From NCBI GenBank assembly GCA_949289305.1, contig CASENB010000003.1, positions 62,001-126,000 of the forward strand: a stretch of DNA of 64,000 nt, given 5' to 3'. Made by a program: the position numbers and the translations under genes. This document shows, one piece after another, positions 24,220 to 32,498 of this stretch. The notes beneath the pieces were generated by a model. The model worked only from the letters and a program-made list of their open reading frames with translations. It made no database searches and was not told the origin of the DNA. Each line of letters starts with the position of its first letter. The first letter of the stretch is position 1. The DNA comes from an uncultured Spirochaetales bacterium. GTDB lineage: Bacteria > Spirochaetota > Spirochaetia > Sphaerochaetales > Sphaerochaetaceae.

Positions 24220-24711
24220 ATGGAATATAAGATTATCAGCCTACCCTCTTTCTACTTCGCAGGGGTCTCCAAAAGAGTAAAGATGCAGTTTGAAGGTGTT
24301 AATGAAGATATTGCCAAATTAGAAAGGGAGATCACAACAGAACAAAGAGAAGAAATGCATCGACTTTTAGATCTGCCTCCTCATGAAATAGTAAACATCT
24401 CATACGACTCAGATACTTCATTCATGAAAGAAGAAGGTTATTTAACCCATATGATAGGAGTACTAACCACTCATGATGATATAAAGCCAATATTAGAGAA
24501 AAAACAGTTTGAAGAATCACTCTGGGCCGTATTCCCAGATAACGGCAAATACCCAGAATCAATGCAGAACAACATGGCAAAAATCTACTCAGAGTGGTTT
24601 CCATCATCCTCTTACATGCTCAAAACGCCCCTATCTTTTCTTTTTGCACGATGTACTGAAGACGGAAACGCATACAGCGAGGTATGGATGCCAGTTATAA
24701 AGAAGAATTAA
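24220..24711 (+). CDS. GyrI-like small-molecule-binding protein
   Basis: 163 residues, a stand-alone GyrI/SbmC-like effector-binding domain (also the sensor part of many AraC/MerR activators). No DNA-binding domain is attached. It opens with IISLPSFYFAGVSKRVKM, the usual first strand, and ends SYSEVWMPV-like (YSEVWMPVIKKN). Such proteins bind drugs or hydrolyse small electrophiles. TATACT at 24194-24199 and AAAGGAGC give a normal promoter and ribosome site. Monocistronic. Confidence 0.72.
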   Translation: MEYKIISLPSFYFAGVSKRVKMQFEGVNEDIAKLEREITTEQREEMHRLLDLPPHEIVNISYDSDTSFMKEEGYLTHMIGVLTTHDDIKPILEKKQFEESLWAVFPDNGKYPESMQNNMAKIYSEWFPSSSYMLKTPLSFLFARCTEDGNAYSEVWMPVIKKN

Positions 24712-24722
24712 TAACCTTTACG

Positions 24723-24772
24723 GAGAATCTTTAAGTATTCTCAGTAAAATAATTATTGAAATTACTGAGAAT
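24723..24772. promoter_or_regulatory. overlapping dyads upstream of the peroxiredoxin gene
   Basis: ATTCTCAGTAA (24737-24747) and TTACTGAGAAT (24762-24772) form an 11-bp inverted repeat. A third segment GAGAAT (24723-24728) can also pair with the first arm. An AATAATTATT palindrome lies in the middle. It may terminate the preceding gene, form alternative RNA folds, or act as an operator for a peroxide or metal regulator. Confidence 0.5.
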
Positions 24773-24831
24773 ATCCTTACTGGTAAAAAATCAGCAGTAA
24801 TTATGCTAAACTACTAAAAGAGGAGAACATT

Positions 24832-25290
24832 ATGTTAGAAGTTGGAAAAGAAGCACCAGACTTTACATTACAAGACCAAGATGGAAATGAAAGAAAATTA
24901 AGCGATTATAGAGGACGCAGGGTAATCCTTTATTTCTACCCTAAAGACAACACCCCTGGATGTACTAAAGAGGCCTGTTCATTAAGAGACAACAAACCAG
25001 TTTTTGATAATCTTGATGCGGTAATTATCGGAGTAAGCAAGGACAGTACGGCATCACACCAGAAGTTTATTGCAAATCAGAATCTGAACTTCACCCTCCT
25101 TTCAGATCCGGAACATAAGGTTATGGAGATGTACGGCGCATGGGGAGAGAAGAACATGTACGGAAAGATCACGATGGGCACGATCAGATGCACATACATA
25201 ATCGATAAAAACGGAATAATTGAAAAGGTATATAAGAAAGTAAATACTGCAACGCACGGCGAGGATGTAAGAAAGTATTTAGAAGGCTAA
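24832..25290 (+). CDS. bcp: thiol peroxidase, Bcp/PrxQ-type peroxiredoxin
   Basis: 152 residues. Peroxidatic Cys44 in TPGCTKEACSLRD and resolving Cys49 five residues later, the alpha-type 2-Cys Bcp layout. Reduces H2O2 and organic peroxides using thioredoxin or similar thiols. Promoter around TATGCT (24802-24807), ribosome site AGAGGAGA. It lies among redox genes and upstream of a second aldo/keto reductase. Confidence 0.93.
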   Translation: MLEVGKEAPDFTLQDQDGNERKLSDYRGRRVILYFYPKDNTPGCTKEACSLRDNKPVFDNLDAVIIGVSKDSTASHQKFIANQNLNFTLLSDPEHKVMEMYGAWGEKNMYGKITMGTIRCTYIIDKNGIIEKVYKKVNTATHGEDVRKYLEG

Positions 25291-25346
25291 TATGCCTTTT
25301 GGCTATGCTTTTGACTTACATTAAAGTATTGGACACAAAAACCAAG

Positions 25347-25379
25347 GACTCCTAGACTATCATTGCTAGGAGTCTTTTT
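25347..25379 (+). terminator. terminator hairpin that contains the next gene's ribosome site
   Basis: GACTCCTAG (25347-25355) pairs with CTAGGAGTC (25366-25374), followed by TTTTT and directly by the ATG at 25381. The only Shine-Dalgarno sequence for the downstream reductase, AGGAG (25368-25372), is inside the 3' arm. So the same stem can stop bcp transcripts and hide the ribosome site on read-through RNA. Confidence 0.8.
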
Positions 25380-25380
25380 C

Positions 25381-26424
25381 ATGGAATACAGAAAACTTGG
25401 AAATTCAGATTTATATGTGTCAAAAGTATGCCTTGGCTGTATGGGATTCGGCGACAGCAAAAATGGACAACACTCATGGACGCTAGACGAAACACACTCA
25501 AGAGAAATAATAAAGAAAGCGCTAGAGGAAGGAATAAACTTCTTCGATACTGCAATAGGATACCAAAGCGGAACTAGCGAGCAGTATCTAGGACGCGCAT
25601 TAAAAGATTTTGCCAAAAGAGATGATGTAATTATTGCAACAAAATTCTTACCAAGAACAAATGAAGAAGTAGAAAAAAACGTAAGCGCATATGATCATAT
25701 CTCCTCCATGATAAACACAAGCCTTAGGAACTTAGGCCAAGACTATGTAGATCTTTACATCTATCATATGTGGGACTATCAGACACCAATCTTAGATATC
25801 TTAACGGCGCTGGATAAAATCATAAAAGAAGGAAAAGTAAGATACATAGGACTTGCAAATGCTTATGCATATCAAGTAGCAAAAGCAAACGCTCTTGCAG
25901 ATAAATATGGACTTACAAAATTTGTTTCAGTTCAAAACCACTACAACCTCATATTCAGAGAAGAAGAAAGGGAGATGGTACGTCTATGCCATGAGGACAA
26001 TATTGCAATGACTCCTTATAGCGCACTTGCATCAGGACGGCTCTCAAGAAGACCTGGAGAAAGTTCAAAAAGATCTGTTGAAGACACCTACGCAATGGGC
26101 AAGTACGATAAAGCAAAAGAACTCGATGAAGAGATTATAAAAAGAGTAATCGAAATTGCGGAGAAAAGAGGCGTAAGCATGAGCGAAGTCTCTCTTTCAT
26201 GGCTTATGGAAAAAACGACATCCCCTATCGCAGGTACAACAAAAATAAGTCACGTAGAAACTGCGGCAAAGGCTACAGAATTAAAACTAACAGATGAAGA
26301 GATGAAATACCTAGAAGAGCCGTATGTCCCACATCATCTTGTCGGGGTCATGGCAGATAACACACCAGAAAAAGTCAAAGAGAAACACGTATGGGGAACT
26401 GGCAGCCAAAAGGTAGAGAAATAA
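25381..26424 (+). CDS. aldo/keto reductase (second copy)
   Basis: 347 residues from ATG 25381 (a TTG six codons upstream lies inside the hairpin). Catalytic pattern: FFDTAIGYQ with Asp and Tyr, ATKFLPR with Lys, DLYIYHMWD with His, and SPIAGTTKISHVE for the cofactor. CLGCMGFGDSKNGQHSW and YSALASGRLSRRPGE place it in the YdhF/YghZ-like group of ~330-350 residues. Its ribosome site is sequestered (see 25347). It converges with the MATE gene with two bases between stops. Confidence 0.9.
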   Translation: MEYRKLGNSDLYVSKVCLGCMGFGDSKNGQHSWTLDETHSREIIKKALEEGINFFDTAIGYQSGTSEQYLGRALKDFAKRDDVIIATKFLPRTNEEVEKNVSAYDHISSMINTSLRNLGQDYVDLYIYHMWDYQTPILDILTALDKIIKEGKVRYIGLANAYAYQVAKANALADKYGLTKFVSVQNHYNLIFREEEREMVRLCHEDNIAMTPYSALASGRLSRRPGESSKRSVEDTYAMGKYDKAKELDEEIIKRVIEIAEKRGVSMSEVSLSWLMEKTTSPIAGTTKISHVETAAKATELKLTDEEMKYLEEPYVPHHLVGVMADNTPEKVKEKHVWGTGSQKVEK

Positions 26425-26426
26425 GA

Positions 26427-27779
26427 TCAATTTTTGCCAAAAAGTTCTTTCCTCATAAAAAACGTTCCTATCAGCATGACGGAAAAACAGATTATCCATG
26501 AGGCAGGCTCTGCTATGCATACTGCTTTATAACCAAAGGAAGGAACGATAAAAACAGCAAAAATAGCCTTAGTAATAAGTTCCAATGCACTTGTGATTAG
26601 TGGAAGAAGTGGCCTGCCAATTCCTTGATGTGCGTTTCTCAGTATTACGAGAACCGCCATCGGAGGAATTAAAGGAATGCTTACATGAAGATAAAGGGAT
26701 GCGTTATTAATTACGTCCACGTTATTAGAACCAGTGATTAAAGCAATCGTAGGACGGACCAAAGTAAAAAGAAAGACAAGGGCGAAAACCCACCATATGA
26801 GATAAAGGGCAATTGCAGAAGCAACCCCACTCTTTATCCTCTCTTTCTTTCCCGATCCGTAGTTTTGGCTCGTAAATGTTGCAATGGCAGATCCAAGGGC
26901 AACGCCAGGGGTAAAGATAAACTCCGCAATACGTCTTGATGCGACTTGAGCTGCGATATAGATCTCGCCAAGAGCGTTTATGCTGCTTTGAAGAATTACT
27001 GAGCCAAGGTTATATAGAGCACTCATAAATGCCATGCCAAGACCTTGCACAGTCATTCTTCTAACATAACCTTTTTCCACAACAAAATCTTTTTTTCTAA
27101 GTTTTAACCACTTGTAATATCGAAGTATGTAAAATAGTCCGATAAAGGAAGCGATCGCTTGAGCTAGTACAGTTGCAAGAGCAGCCCCTTTCACACCTAA
27201 GTTTAACGGCCCCATGAAAGCGATATCCAAAAAAATATTTAAAATCGTAGAGAAAAATAATAGAAGAAGCGGAGTAAAACTGTTTCCAAGGGCTTGAAGC
27301 ATGCTCGACTCAAAATTATATGCCATTGTAAAAGGAATTCCTGAAAGAATCACAGTTAAATACGAAAGCGATCCCTCCCTAATTGAAAGCGGAACCTGCA
27401 TAAGGCTTAATATCGGAGATCTTAAAAGGAGAAAAAAGACTGTAATTAGAACCGCAAATACAGAAGATAGAACTATCATCCAAGAGAGGGCCTTCTTCAT
27501 TTCCTTTTCATCGTTAGATCCGAAAGAACGGCTTAAGCTCAATGCAAATCCATTATTAAGACCGAAAGCAAAATTAATGATTAGGCCGTAAAGAGCGCTC
27601 GTTGCCCCTATTTCAGAAAGAGCAGTCTCCCCTATTATGTGCCCTGCTAATGCAGTATCTGCCGCATTATAAAACTGCTGAAGCACATTAGCTAAAAACA
27701 AAGGAAGGGCAAACCTTATCAAAAGACTCATAGGATGCCCATTAGACATATTAAGAACCCTGCTCTCTTCTTTTCTCAT
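26427..27779 (-). CDS. MATE-family multidrug/cation antiporter
   Basis: 450 residues with twelve predicted membrane segments. The N-terminus NGHPMSLLIRFALPLFLANVLQQFYNAADTALAGHIIGE is the usual MATE start, and the mirrored second half begins near GLGMAFMSALYNLGSVILQSSIN. Exports cationic compounds using a Na+ or H+ gradient. MSNGHPM ten codons into the frame is an alternative start. TATAAT at 27796-27791 (minus) gives a very short leader. It is divergent from the lipoprotein gene and shares its intergenic repeat array. Confidence 0.9.
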   Translation of the reverse strand: MRKEESRVLNMSNGHPMSLLIRFALPLFLANVLQQFYNAADTALAGHIIGETALSEIGATSALYGLIINFAFGLNNGFALSLSRSFGSNDEKEMKKALSWMIVLSSVFAVLITVFFLLLRSPILSLMQVPLSIREGSLSYLTVILSGIPFTMAYNFESSMLQALGNSFTPLLLLFFSTILNIFLDIAFMGPLNLGVKGAALATVLAQAIASFIGLFYILRYYKWLKLRKKDFVVEKGYVRRMTVQGLGMAFMSALYNLGSVILQSSINALGEIYIAAQVASRRIAEFIFTPGVALGSAIATFTSQNYGSGKKERIKSGVASAIALYLIWWVFALVFLFTLVRPTIALITGSNNVDVINNASLYLHVSIPLIPPMAVLVILRNAHQGIGRPLLPLITSALELITKAIFAVFIVPSFGYKAVCIAEPASWIICFSVMLIGTFFMRKELFGKN

Positions 27780-27830
27780 AGCAGTATAGGATTATATGAA
27801 AATTTAAGAAATTGAATAATATACATATTC

Positions 27831-27957
27831 GCGTATTATTGCGTTTCCACAATATATTCAATAATTTAATTGCGTATTACGCAATATTCAGCAATAAATT
27901 ACGCAATTAAAATTTGATTACGCAATATTTCCGTAATTATTACGCAATACACGCAAT
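27831..27957. repeat. array of ATTACGCAAT motifs between divergent genes
   Basis: At least six copies of (A)TTACGCAAT or its complement, plus one variant: ATTGCGT at 27838; a fused dyad ATTGCGTATTACGCAAT at 27869-27885; direct copies at 27898-27907, 27917-27926 and 27939-27948; and a CACGCAAT variant at 27950-27957. Spacing between direct copies is 19-22 bp, about two helical turns. The array ends ~12 bp before a TTGACC-N17-CATAGT promoter of the lipoprotein. It looks like a multi-site operator. Confidence 0.7.
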
Positions 27958-28019
27958 CCTTACTTCTTATTGACCAAAGAAAATAAATCATACATAGTTT
28001 ATCTTATAAACGGAGAAGG

Positions 28020-30512
28020 ATGGGAATGTGTTATAAATTGCTCTCTGGCTGTATTAACACTGTCACTCTTTTACTTAATCGTTTGAAAAGCAGACATATA
28101 AAAAGCAAGCTATTTGCTCTTACGCTTGCTCTATTACTCTCTGTCAGCTGTTCAAACAACATAATAGTAGAAGATAGTGCAACTGTAGAGATACTAATTG
28201 CAACAGAAAGGATACTTAGTCCTATTAACTCCTATGCAGTATCCCTTGCAAATACAGAAACTGATGAAAAGTACGAAAATATATTTAAAACGGGATCTGA
28301 AATAATAATAAATGACGTAAAAGAAGGTTCTTACTGTTTATCTGTAGAAGCACAAGATGAAAAAGAAAATATAATATCAGCATCTGTTGATGAAGTAATA
28401 AACGTACAAGCAAAGAGAGAAAATAAATATACATGCTTCATTAAAAGCAATGATTTCATTGAGTTTGATATCTCTTGGGAAGAAAATCTTTTCAAAAGTT
28501 TCGATGAACTAGGCTTTTTAATCGTAGATGAAAAAGAGAAAAAGCCTTTAAATGAAAATGCAAAAATAAAATGGATAGATAACCTAAGAAAGGAAGAATT
28601 TAAATACGTAGAAAAATACCCCGAAACAGAAGAAGAAACAGAAATATCGCTTCAAATCTATGCAAAAGATGATAGTAGCGACATCCTTATTGCTACAACA
28701 TCCCCTCTCTCTTTTAATGCAAATGATAGTATCGAAGTAAAAGAAGATTATATTCGTCCTAATTTAAATAACATCAAAAGCGCATCCATAAATCTTGATG
28801 CCTCAGATCCTAAAACGACTATGAACGTCACATGGCAAGACGTTCCACTTTTACAATCGTCCTATCCTGTTTTAATAACAATAAGTTTAATTGATGAAGA
28901 AACAAACGAAATCATAGATACAAGAACTGTTAAACAAGATTCAAAAGAAAATAAAGATTCAATTACATTTGAAAACTTAGACAACAGTAAAACATACTCA
29001 ATTTCATTTAAAACGGAAAACAAAGATGGTTCAACTTCTGATGATGTCCTAATAAAAGGTGTAACGACGGAAAAAGATGTAAGTGAGATAGCATTTGCTG
29101 AAGGTTTTTCCACATCATACACAACAAAAGACGAGATAGAGCTTGAATATGTGGTTACGAATACAACCGCAAAAGAAGAAGATTTTATAATTACTTCCGA
29201 CAATGCAGTTATAAAAGACCACATAATAACTTTCCCAAGCTTTGGAGACTATACGATCACAATAAAGAGTAATGATAATCCTGAAGTGACAAACAGCACC
29301 ACGGTCACAGTAAACCTTACCCCTGTGGAATCATTCTCTTATGAAAACAACGACGACGGAAGCATCCTCTTAAACTGGAATGAAGTAAAGAGCGCATCTT
29401 CCTATAAGATAAAGAAAACAACAATAAGAGGTGAGAATGCAGATGAGGAGATTATCGTCTCCAATGCCACAGAATACGTCGATAGCAATCTGTTTTTAAA
29501 TTCGGCATATCGTTATACGATAATCGCACAGGCAGATGGGGACTCTAAATTTAATAGCGCAGAGTCAAAAGCGATTGAAGTAGAAACAGAAAGTCCGGAC
29601 TTAAGAATCTCAATGAACTCAGAAACAAACAATAGACTTCCCTATTTAATAAAAGGATACGATATACCCGCTTTCACTTTAGCAGCAGAAAAAACAGACG
29701 GCGCATACTACAAGTGGATCCTAAACGGGAAAGTAGTCAAAGAAGGCATCTGGTCAGCAAATATAGAAAGACTCAAAATAGATGGAAATGAAAAAGAATT
29801 AAAACTGAGCAAAGCAGAAGAAGAAAATATTATCGAGCTGAAAGTAAGCAAAGAAGGAAAGGAATACATAAAAGAATTTTCTTTCTTCGTCCTTGATAGA
29901 AAACCTCTTCATCCTACCCTATCTTTTTCAGACGGGAACAACATTGTCTCATCAGAAAAGAATGAGAAATTAATCGTAACGTTTTCAGATCCTTCTTACA
30001 GGCCTAAAATACTTTTCACATCATCAGACGAAAACATTTTAACAGTCGATAAAAACGGACTAATTACAGCAAAAAAAGACGGAGAAGCAACTATTACTGC
30101 AACTGTAATCTCCACTGGAGAAAAAGAATCAATTAAAGTAAAAAGCTACATAAAGGCAGAGAATATCGCATGGTCGTTAATCAGTCCAATAGAAAGCAAT
30201 ATTCTAATTGTTAATGAAGAAATGAATTTAAATGACAACCTTGTCTTAAAAACAAAGAGCGGAGAAAAGCCGTCATCCCCTGTAGTCTGGAAATCTTCAG
30301 ATGAAAGCGTTATCAGTGTAAATGATGGCATTATAAAAGCGCATAAATATGGAAAAGCAACTATAAATGCAAGCATAGACAGTATTGAAATAAATCATGA
30401 CTTCATAGTTCTTGAAGATGCTGATAAAAAAGAGAAAGGACAGTTTCTTGACGATAATTTCTTAAGCCAAGAAGAACTGTCCTTGATCGGATCTAATGTC
30501 ATCCTATTCTAA
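28020..30512 (+). CDS. large surface lipoprotein with Fn3 and Ig-like (Big_2) domains
   Basis: 830 residues. A type II signal peptide ends in LLLSVSC (lipidation at the Cys near residue 43), so the protein is lipid-anchored. A string of beta-sandwich domains follows: a fibronectin-III-like domain around 430-520 (ILLNWNEVKSASSYKIKK, YRYTIIAQADGDS), and two Ig-like group 2 domains toward the end (SSDENILTVDKNGLITAKKDGEATITAT and KSSDESVISVNDGIIKAHKYGKATINAS). Likely a cell-surface adhesin or scaffold. A second in-frame ATG at 28026 is possible. Ribosome site CGGAGAAGG. Upstream is the repeat array. Confidence 0.82.
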   Translation: MGMCYKLLSGCINTVTLLLNRLKSRHIKSKLFALTLALLLSVSCSNNIIVEDSATVEILIATERILSPINSYAVSLANTETDEKYENIFKTGSEIIINDVKEGSYCLSVEAQDEKENIISASVDEVINVQAKRENKYTCFIKSNDFIEFDISWEENLFKSFDELGFLIVDEKEKKPLNENAKIKWIDNLRKEEFKYVEKYPETEEETEISLQIYAKDDSSDILIATTSPLSFNANDSIEVKEDYIRPNLNNIKSASINLDASDPKTTMNVTWQDVPLLQSSYPVLITISLIDEETNEIIDTRTVKQDSKENKDSITFENLDNSKTYSISFKTENKDGSTSDDVLIKGVTTEKDVSEIAFAEGFSTSYTTKDEIELEYVVTNTTAKEEDFIITSDNAVIKDHIITFPSFGDYTITIKSNDNPEVTNSTTVTVNLTPVESFSYENNDDGSILLNWNEVKSASSYKIKKTTIRGENADEEIIVSNATEYVDSNLFLNSAYRYTIIAQADGDSKFNSAESKAIEVETESPDLRISMNSETNNRLPYLIKGYDIPAFTLAAEKTDGAYYKWILNGKVVKEGIWSANIERLKIDGNEKELKLSKAEEENIIELKVSKEGKEYIKEFSFFVLDRKPLHPTLSFSDGNNIVSSEKNEKLIVTFSDPSYRPKILFTSSDENILTVDKNGLITAKKDGEATITATVISTGEKESIKVKSYIKAENIAWSLISPIESNILIVNEEMNLNDNLVLKTKSGEKPSSPVVWKSSDESVISVNDGIIKAHKYGKATINASIDSIEINHDFIVLEDADKKEKGQFLDDNFLSQEELSLIGSNVILF

Positions 30513-30536
30513 TAAATGAAACCTATGACATTTTTA

Positions 30537-31154
30537 TCATCTTATGAAATTCAATCTCTCGAAATCGTTCTTCGGCTCTTCAAGACCGCTTTCCCTTGCA
30601 ATCTTAAGACTCTTTAGAAGCCACGCCATGTTCTTGCCAAGATTTCTCATGGTATTAAGCCCTTCTACATCCTCCGAACTTTCATCCTTATTATTTCCAA
30701 ACCCCTGATTCCAATAAGTACTTGTAACTATGGGCATTGAAGTAATGCCAAAGTACTTATTAATTACATCATAAGATGCTGTGCATCCTGCCCTTCTTGC
30801 AGAGAGTACAGCAGCTGCAGGTTTATGGAAGAAAACACTTCCTGCAGAATAGAAAGCCCTATCCATAAAAGATAAAAGCCTTGCAGAGGGATGCGCATAA
30901 TATACAGGAGAGCCGAATACAAAACCATCAGCATCTTCTGCCATCTTCGTAAATTCATTTACTTGATCGTCAAATACGCACTTTCCAGTATCTTTACACT
31001 TTCTGCATCCTATGCAATCTCTAAGCGGATCGTTGCCGATGAAATAATTAATTGTTTCAATCCCCTCTGAGTTCAAAGTGTTTTCAACTTCTTTTAGCAT
31101 CCTTGCGGTCGCACCATCTTTATGACTGCTGCCGTTAACAAGTATTACTTTCAT
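30537..31154 (-). CDS. NADPH-dependent FMN reductase family protein
   Basis: 205 residues, close paralogue of the protein at 20137: NGSSHKDGATARMLKE, CIGCRKCKDTGKC, FGSPVYYAHPSARLLSFMDR and AAVLSARRAGCTASYDVIN align throughout. Same cysteine cluster and ARRAG segment, so probably the same kind of reductase. Good ribosome site (GAGGAGATAAC). Monocistronic; next to the decayed insertion sequence. Confidence 0.87.
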   Translation of the reverse strand: MKVILVNGSSHKDGATARMLKEVENTLNSEGIETINYFIGNDPLRDCIGCRKCKDTGKCVFDDQVNEFTKMAEDADGFVFGSPVYYAHPSARLLSFMDRAFYSAGSVFFHKPAAAVLSARRAGCTASYDVINKYFGITSMPIVTSTYWNQGFGNNKDESSEDVEGLNTMRNLGKNMAWLLKSLKIARESGLEEPKNDFERLNFIR

Positions 31155-31937
31155 ATGTTATCTCCTCTCATAAAGAAAATAGCCCCACTTACTTAAATCG
31201 TCCAATATGTTTTTATTTTATGATCTCGCCTTTCCAGAGTTTATCAAGGAAATATTCATATGGCATGATCATAATACCGTCACAACAGTACGGCAGACTA
31301 GTATGTAGCTTGAAAATATGCCCTCTTCCTTTAAGGCCCTGATATGATGTGACCGTTGTCAAGAGTATATTTCTATTCTTTTCTCCTTCTGACAGTTTAA
31401 AGGATGGCAGGACCTGCACAGGTAAGGGAAAGAGCTCAGTTTCTTTCGGCACTTGGCCATTCTGATATACGCGGATTGGTTACCTGCAGGTCAATGGTTC
31501 GCCGGAAGCTCTTTCAGTCTAGCATCGGGAATTTATCTCAATCCCATAGGGCCTTCGAAGATAGCTGAATCATGCACTTATGTCCTTTCCCCTGCCTCTA
31601 TCTGCCTCAGGCAATATTGCCTGTCATTATTCCCCATACGAAGCATGCAAGCTCCCTTGCTCCGGCTGTTGTCGAAACATTCCTGTTCTTGCCATGGCTG
31701 TCCATTCTCATCATTTTCTGCCAGATGCGTTAATATATTTCATGCAAAAACGTTTTTTGGACTTTTCAAAGCCGTTATTAAGCCATTTATCGTAGCTTTT
31801 AAGCTCTCCTTGAGATTGCCATATCTTCTAAAGACTCAAACTCAAACCAGAGTAGTCGTTGATTGCATAGTCGTATAGCATCAGACAAATTGTGTACAAT
31901 AGCATTTTTCTAAATTAGAATAACAGAAAAAGGAATA
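31155..31937. other. region without an intact gene
   Basis: About 780 bases with base composition less AT-rich than the neighbours and only broken frames. Most of it can be read as a decayed transposase (next entry). A perfect 16-bp palindrome, CAGGCAATATTGCCTG, is at 31608-31623. No promoter or RNA gene recognised. Confidence 0.6.
31213..31650 (-). pseudogene. decayed IS30-like transposase fragment
   Basis: Read on the minus strand in shifting frames with several stops, the sequence gives NNDRQYCLRQIEAGERT, then DARLKELPANH, then KCRKKLSSFPYLCRSC and CQKEKRIEIYS. This recalls the N-terminal region of IS30-family transposases, which have an R-IE-G-helix-turn-helix start and a Cys-rich C-PY-C-GC-C-LEK segment before YxAxxAH. 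No terminal inverted repeats or target duplication could be defined. The resemblance is by eye. Confidence 0.35.
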
Positions 31938-32366
31938 ATGATGAAAATCAATAGAAGGAAAATCGAATTAGAACTATTTCTTAAAGATAAAGAATTGCAA
32001 GATCGGTTCCATATAGAAGCATACTGGATGCCTGTATTGCCAAAGGTAGATGGAAGTGAAGAAAGATACAAGATTCTTTCAGCGTCTCAAGCGACATGGG
32101 AAGGAGAAGAAAGCGGCCATCTTATAATCGCATCCCCTCTTATGAGAGATGCACAAGGAGAGATGCTGTTGTTCTCTTTCTTAATTGAAGAACTTTATGG
32201 GATAAACTACCTTACATCCCCAGAAACGGATGATGCAATACAAATACAAAGCGTTCAAAACGGAACAATTGTAGGAGGATACAGAGAACTTACGGTTTCT
32301 GAAAATGGAAGAGCATCTACAAAAGTCGGTTATTTTAAATCGACGACGAACAGTTACCATCTTTAA
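31938..32366 (+). CDS. hypothetical protein
   Basis: 142 residues, start supported by AAAAAGGAATA. No signal peptide or membrane segment. Contains a central stretch SQATWEGEESGHLIIASPLMRDAQGEMLLFSFLIEELYGINYL, given here only in outline (residues ~50-95), and looks like a small soluble alpha/beta protein. I do not recognise the family. It stands alone between the decayed insertion sequence and carA. Confidence 0.55.
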   Translation: MMKINRRKIELELFLKDKELQDRFHIEAYWMPVLPKVDGSEERYKILSASQATWEGEESGHLIIASPLMRDAQGEMLLFSFLIEELYGINYLTSPETDDAIQIQSVQNGTIVGGYRELTVSENGRASTKVGYFKSTTNSYHL

Positions 32367-32408
32367 GGCTCTGTTTCCATACCATTTATTTTATTTTCCA
32401 AGATATGG

Positions 32409-32426
32409 TGCAACATTTTTGTTGCA
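32409..32426. other. TGCAAC hairpin upstream of carA
   Basis: TGCAAC-ATTTTT-GTTGCA forms a six-base stem 70 bp before carA, and GTTGCA recurs at 32451-32456. A TATTTTT follows at 32435. It could weakly terminate the hypothetical gene or be part of carA control. The region lacks a convincing ribosome site for carA. Confidence 0.35.
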
Positions 32427-32498
32427 TAATGGTGTATTTTTCCCTAGCCCGTTGCAAGAGATGTCTCATTTTCATAAACTTCAAAAAGTTTGAATCTT

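Noticed and set aside
31453-31878. 141-codon plus-strand frame
   Set aside because: Composition is unlike neighbouring genes and it runs antisense to the decayed transposase; no start signal.
32406-32456. Arginine- or pyrimidine-responsive operator upstream of carA
   Set aside because: TGCATAATGGTGTATT has only partial likeness to an ARG box and no PyrR-type leader fold is visible.
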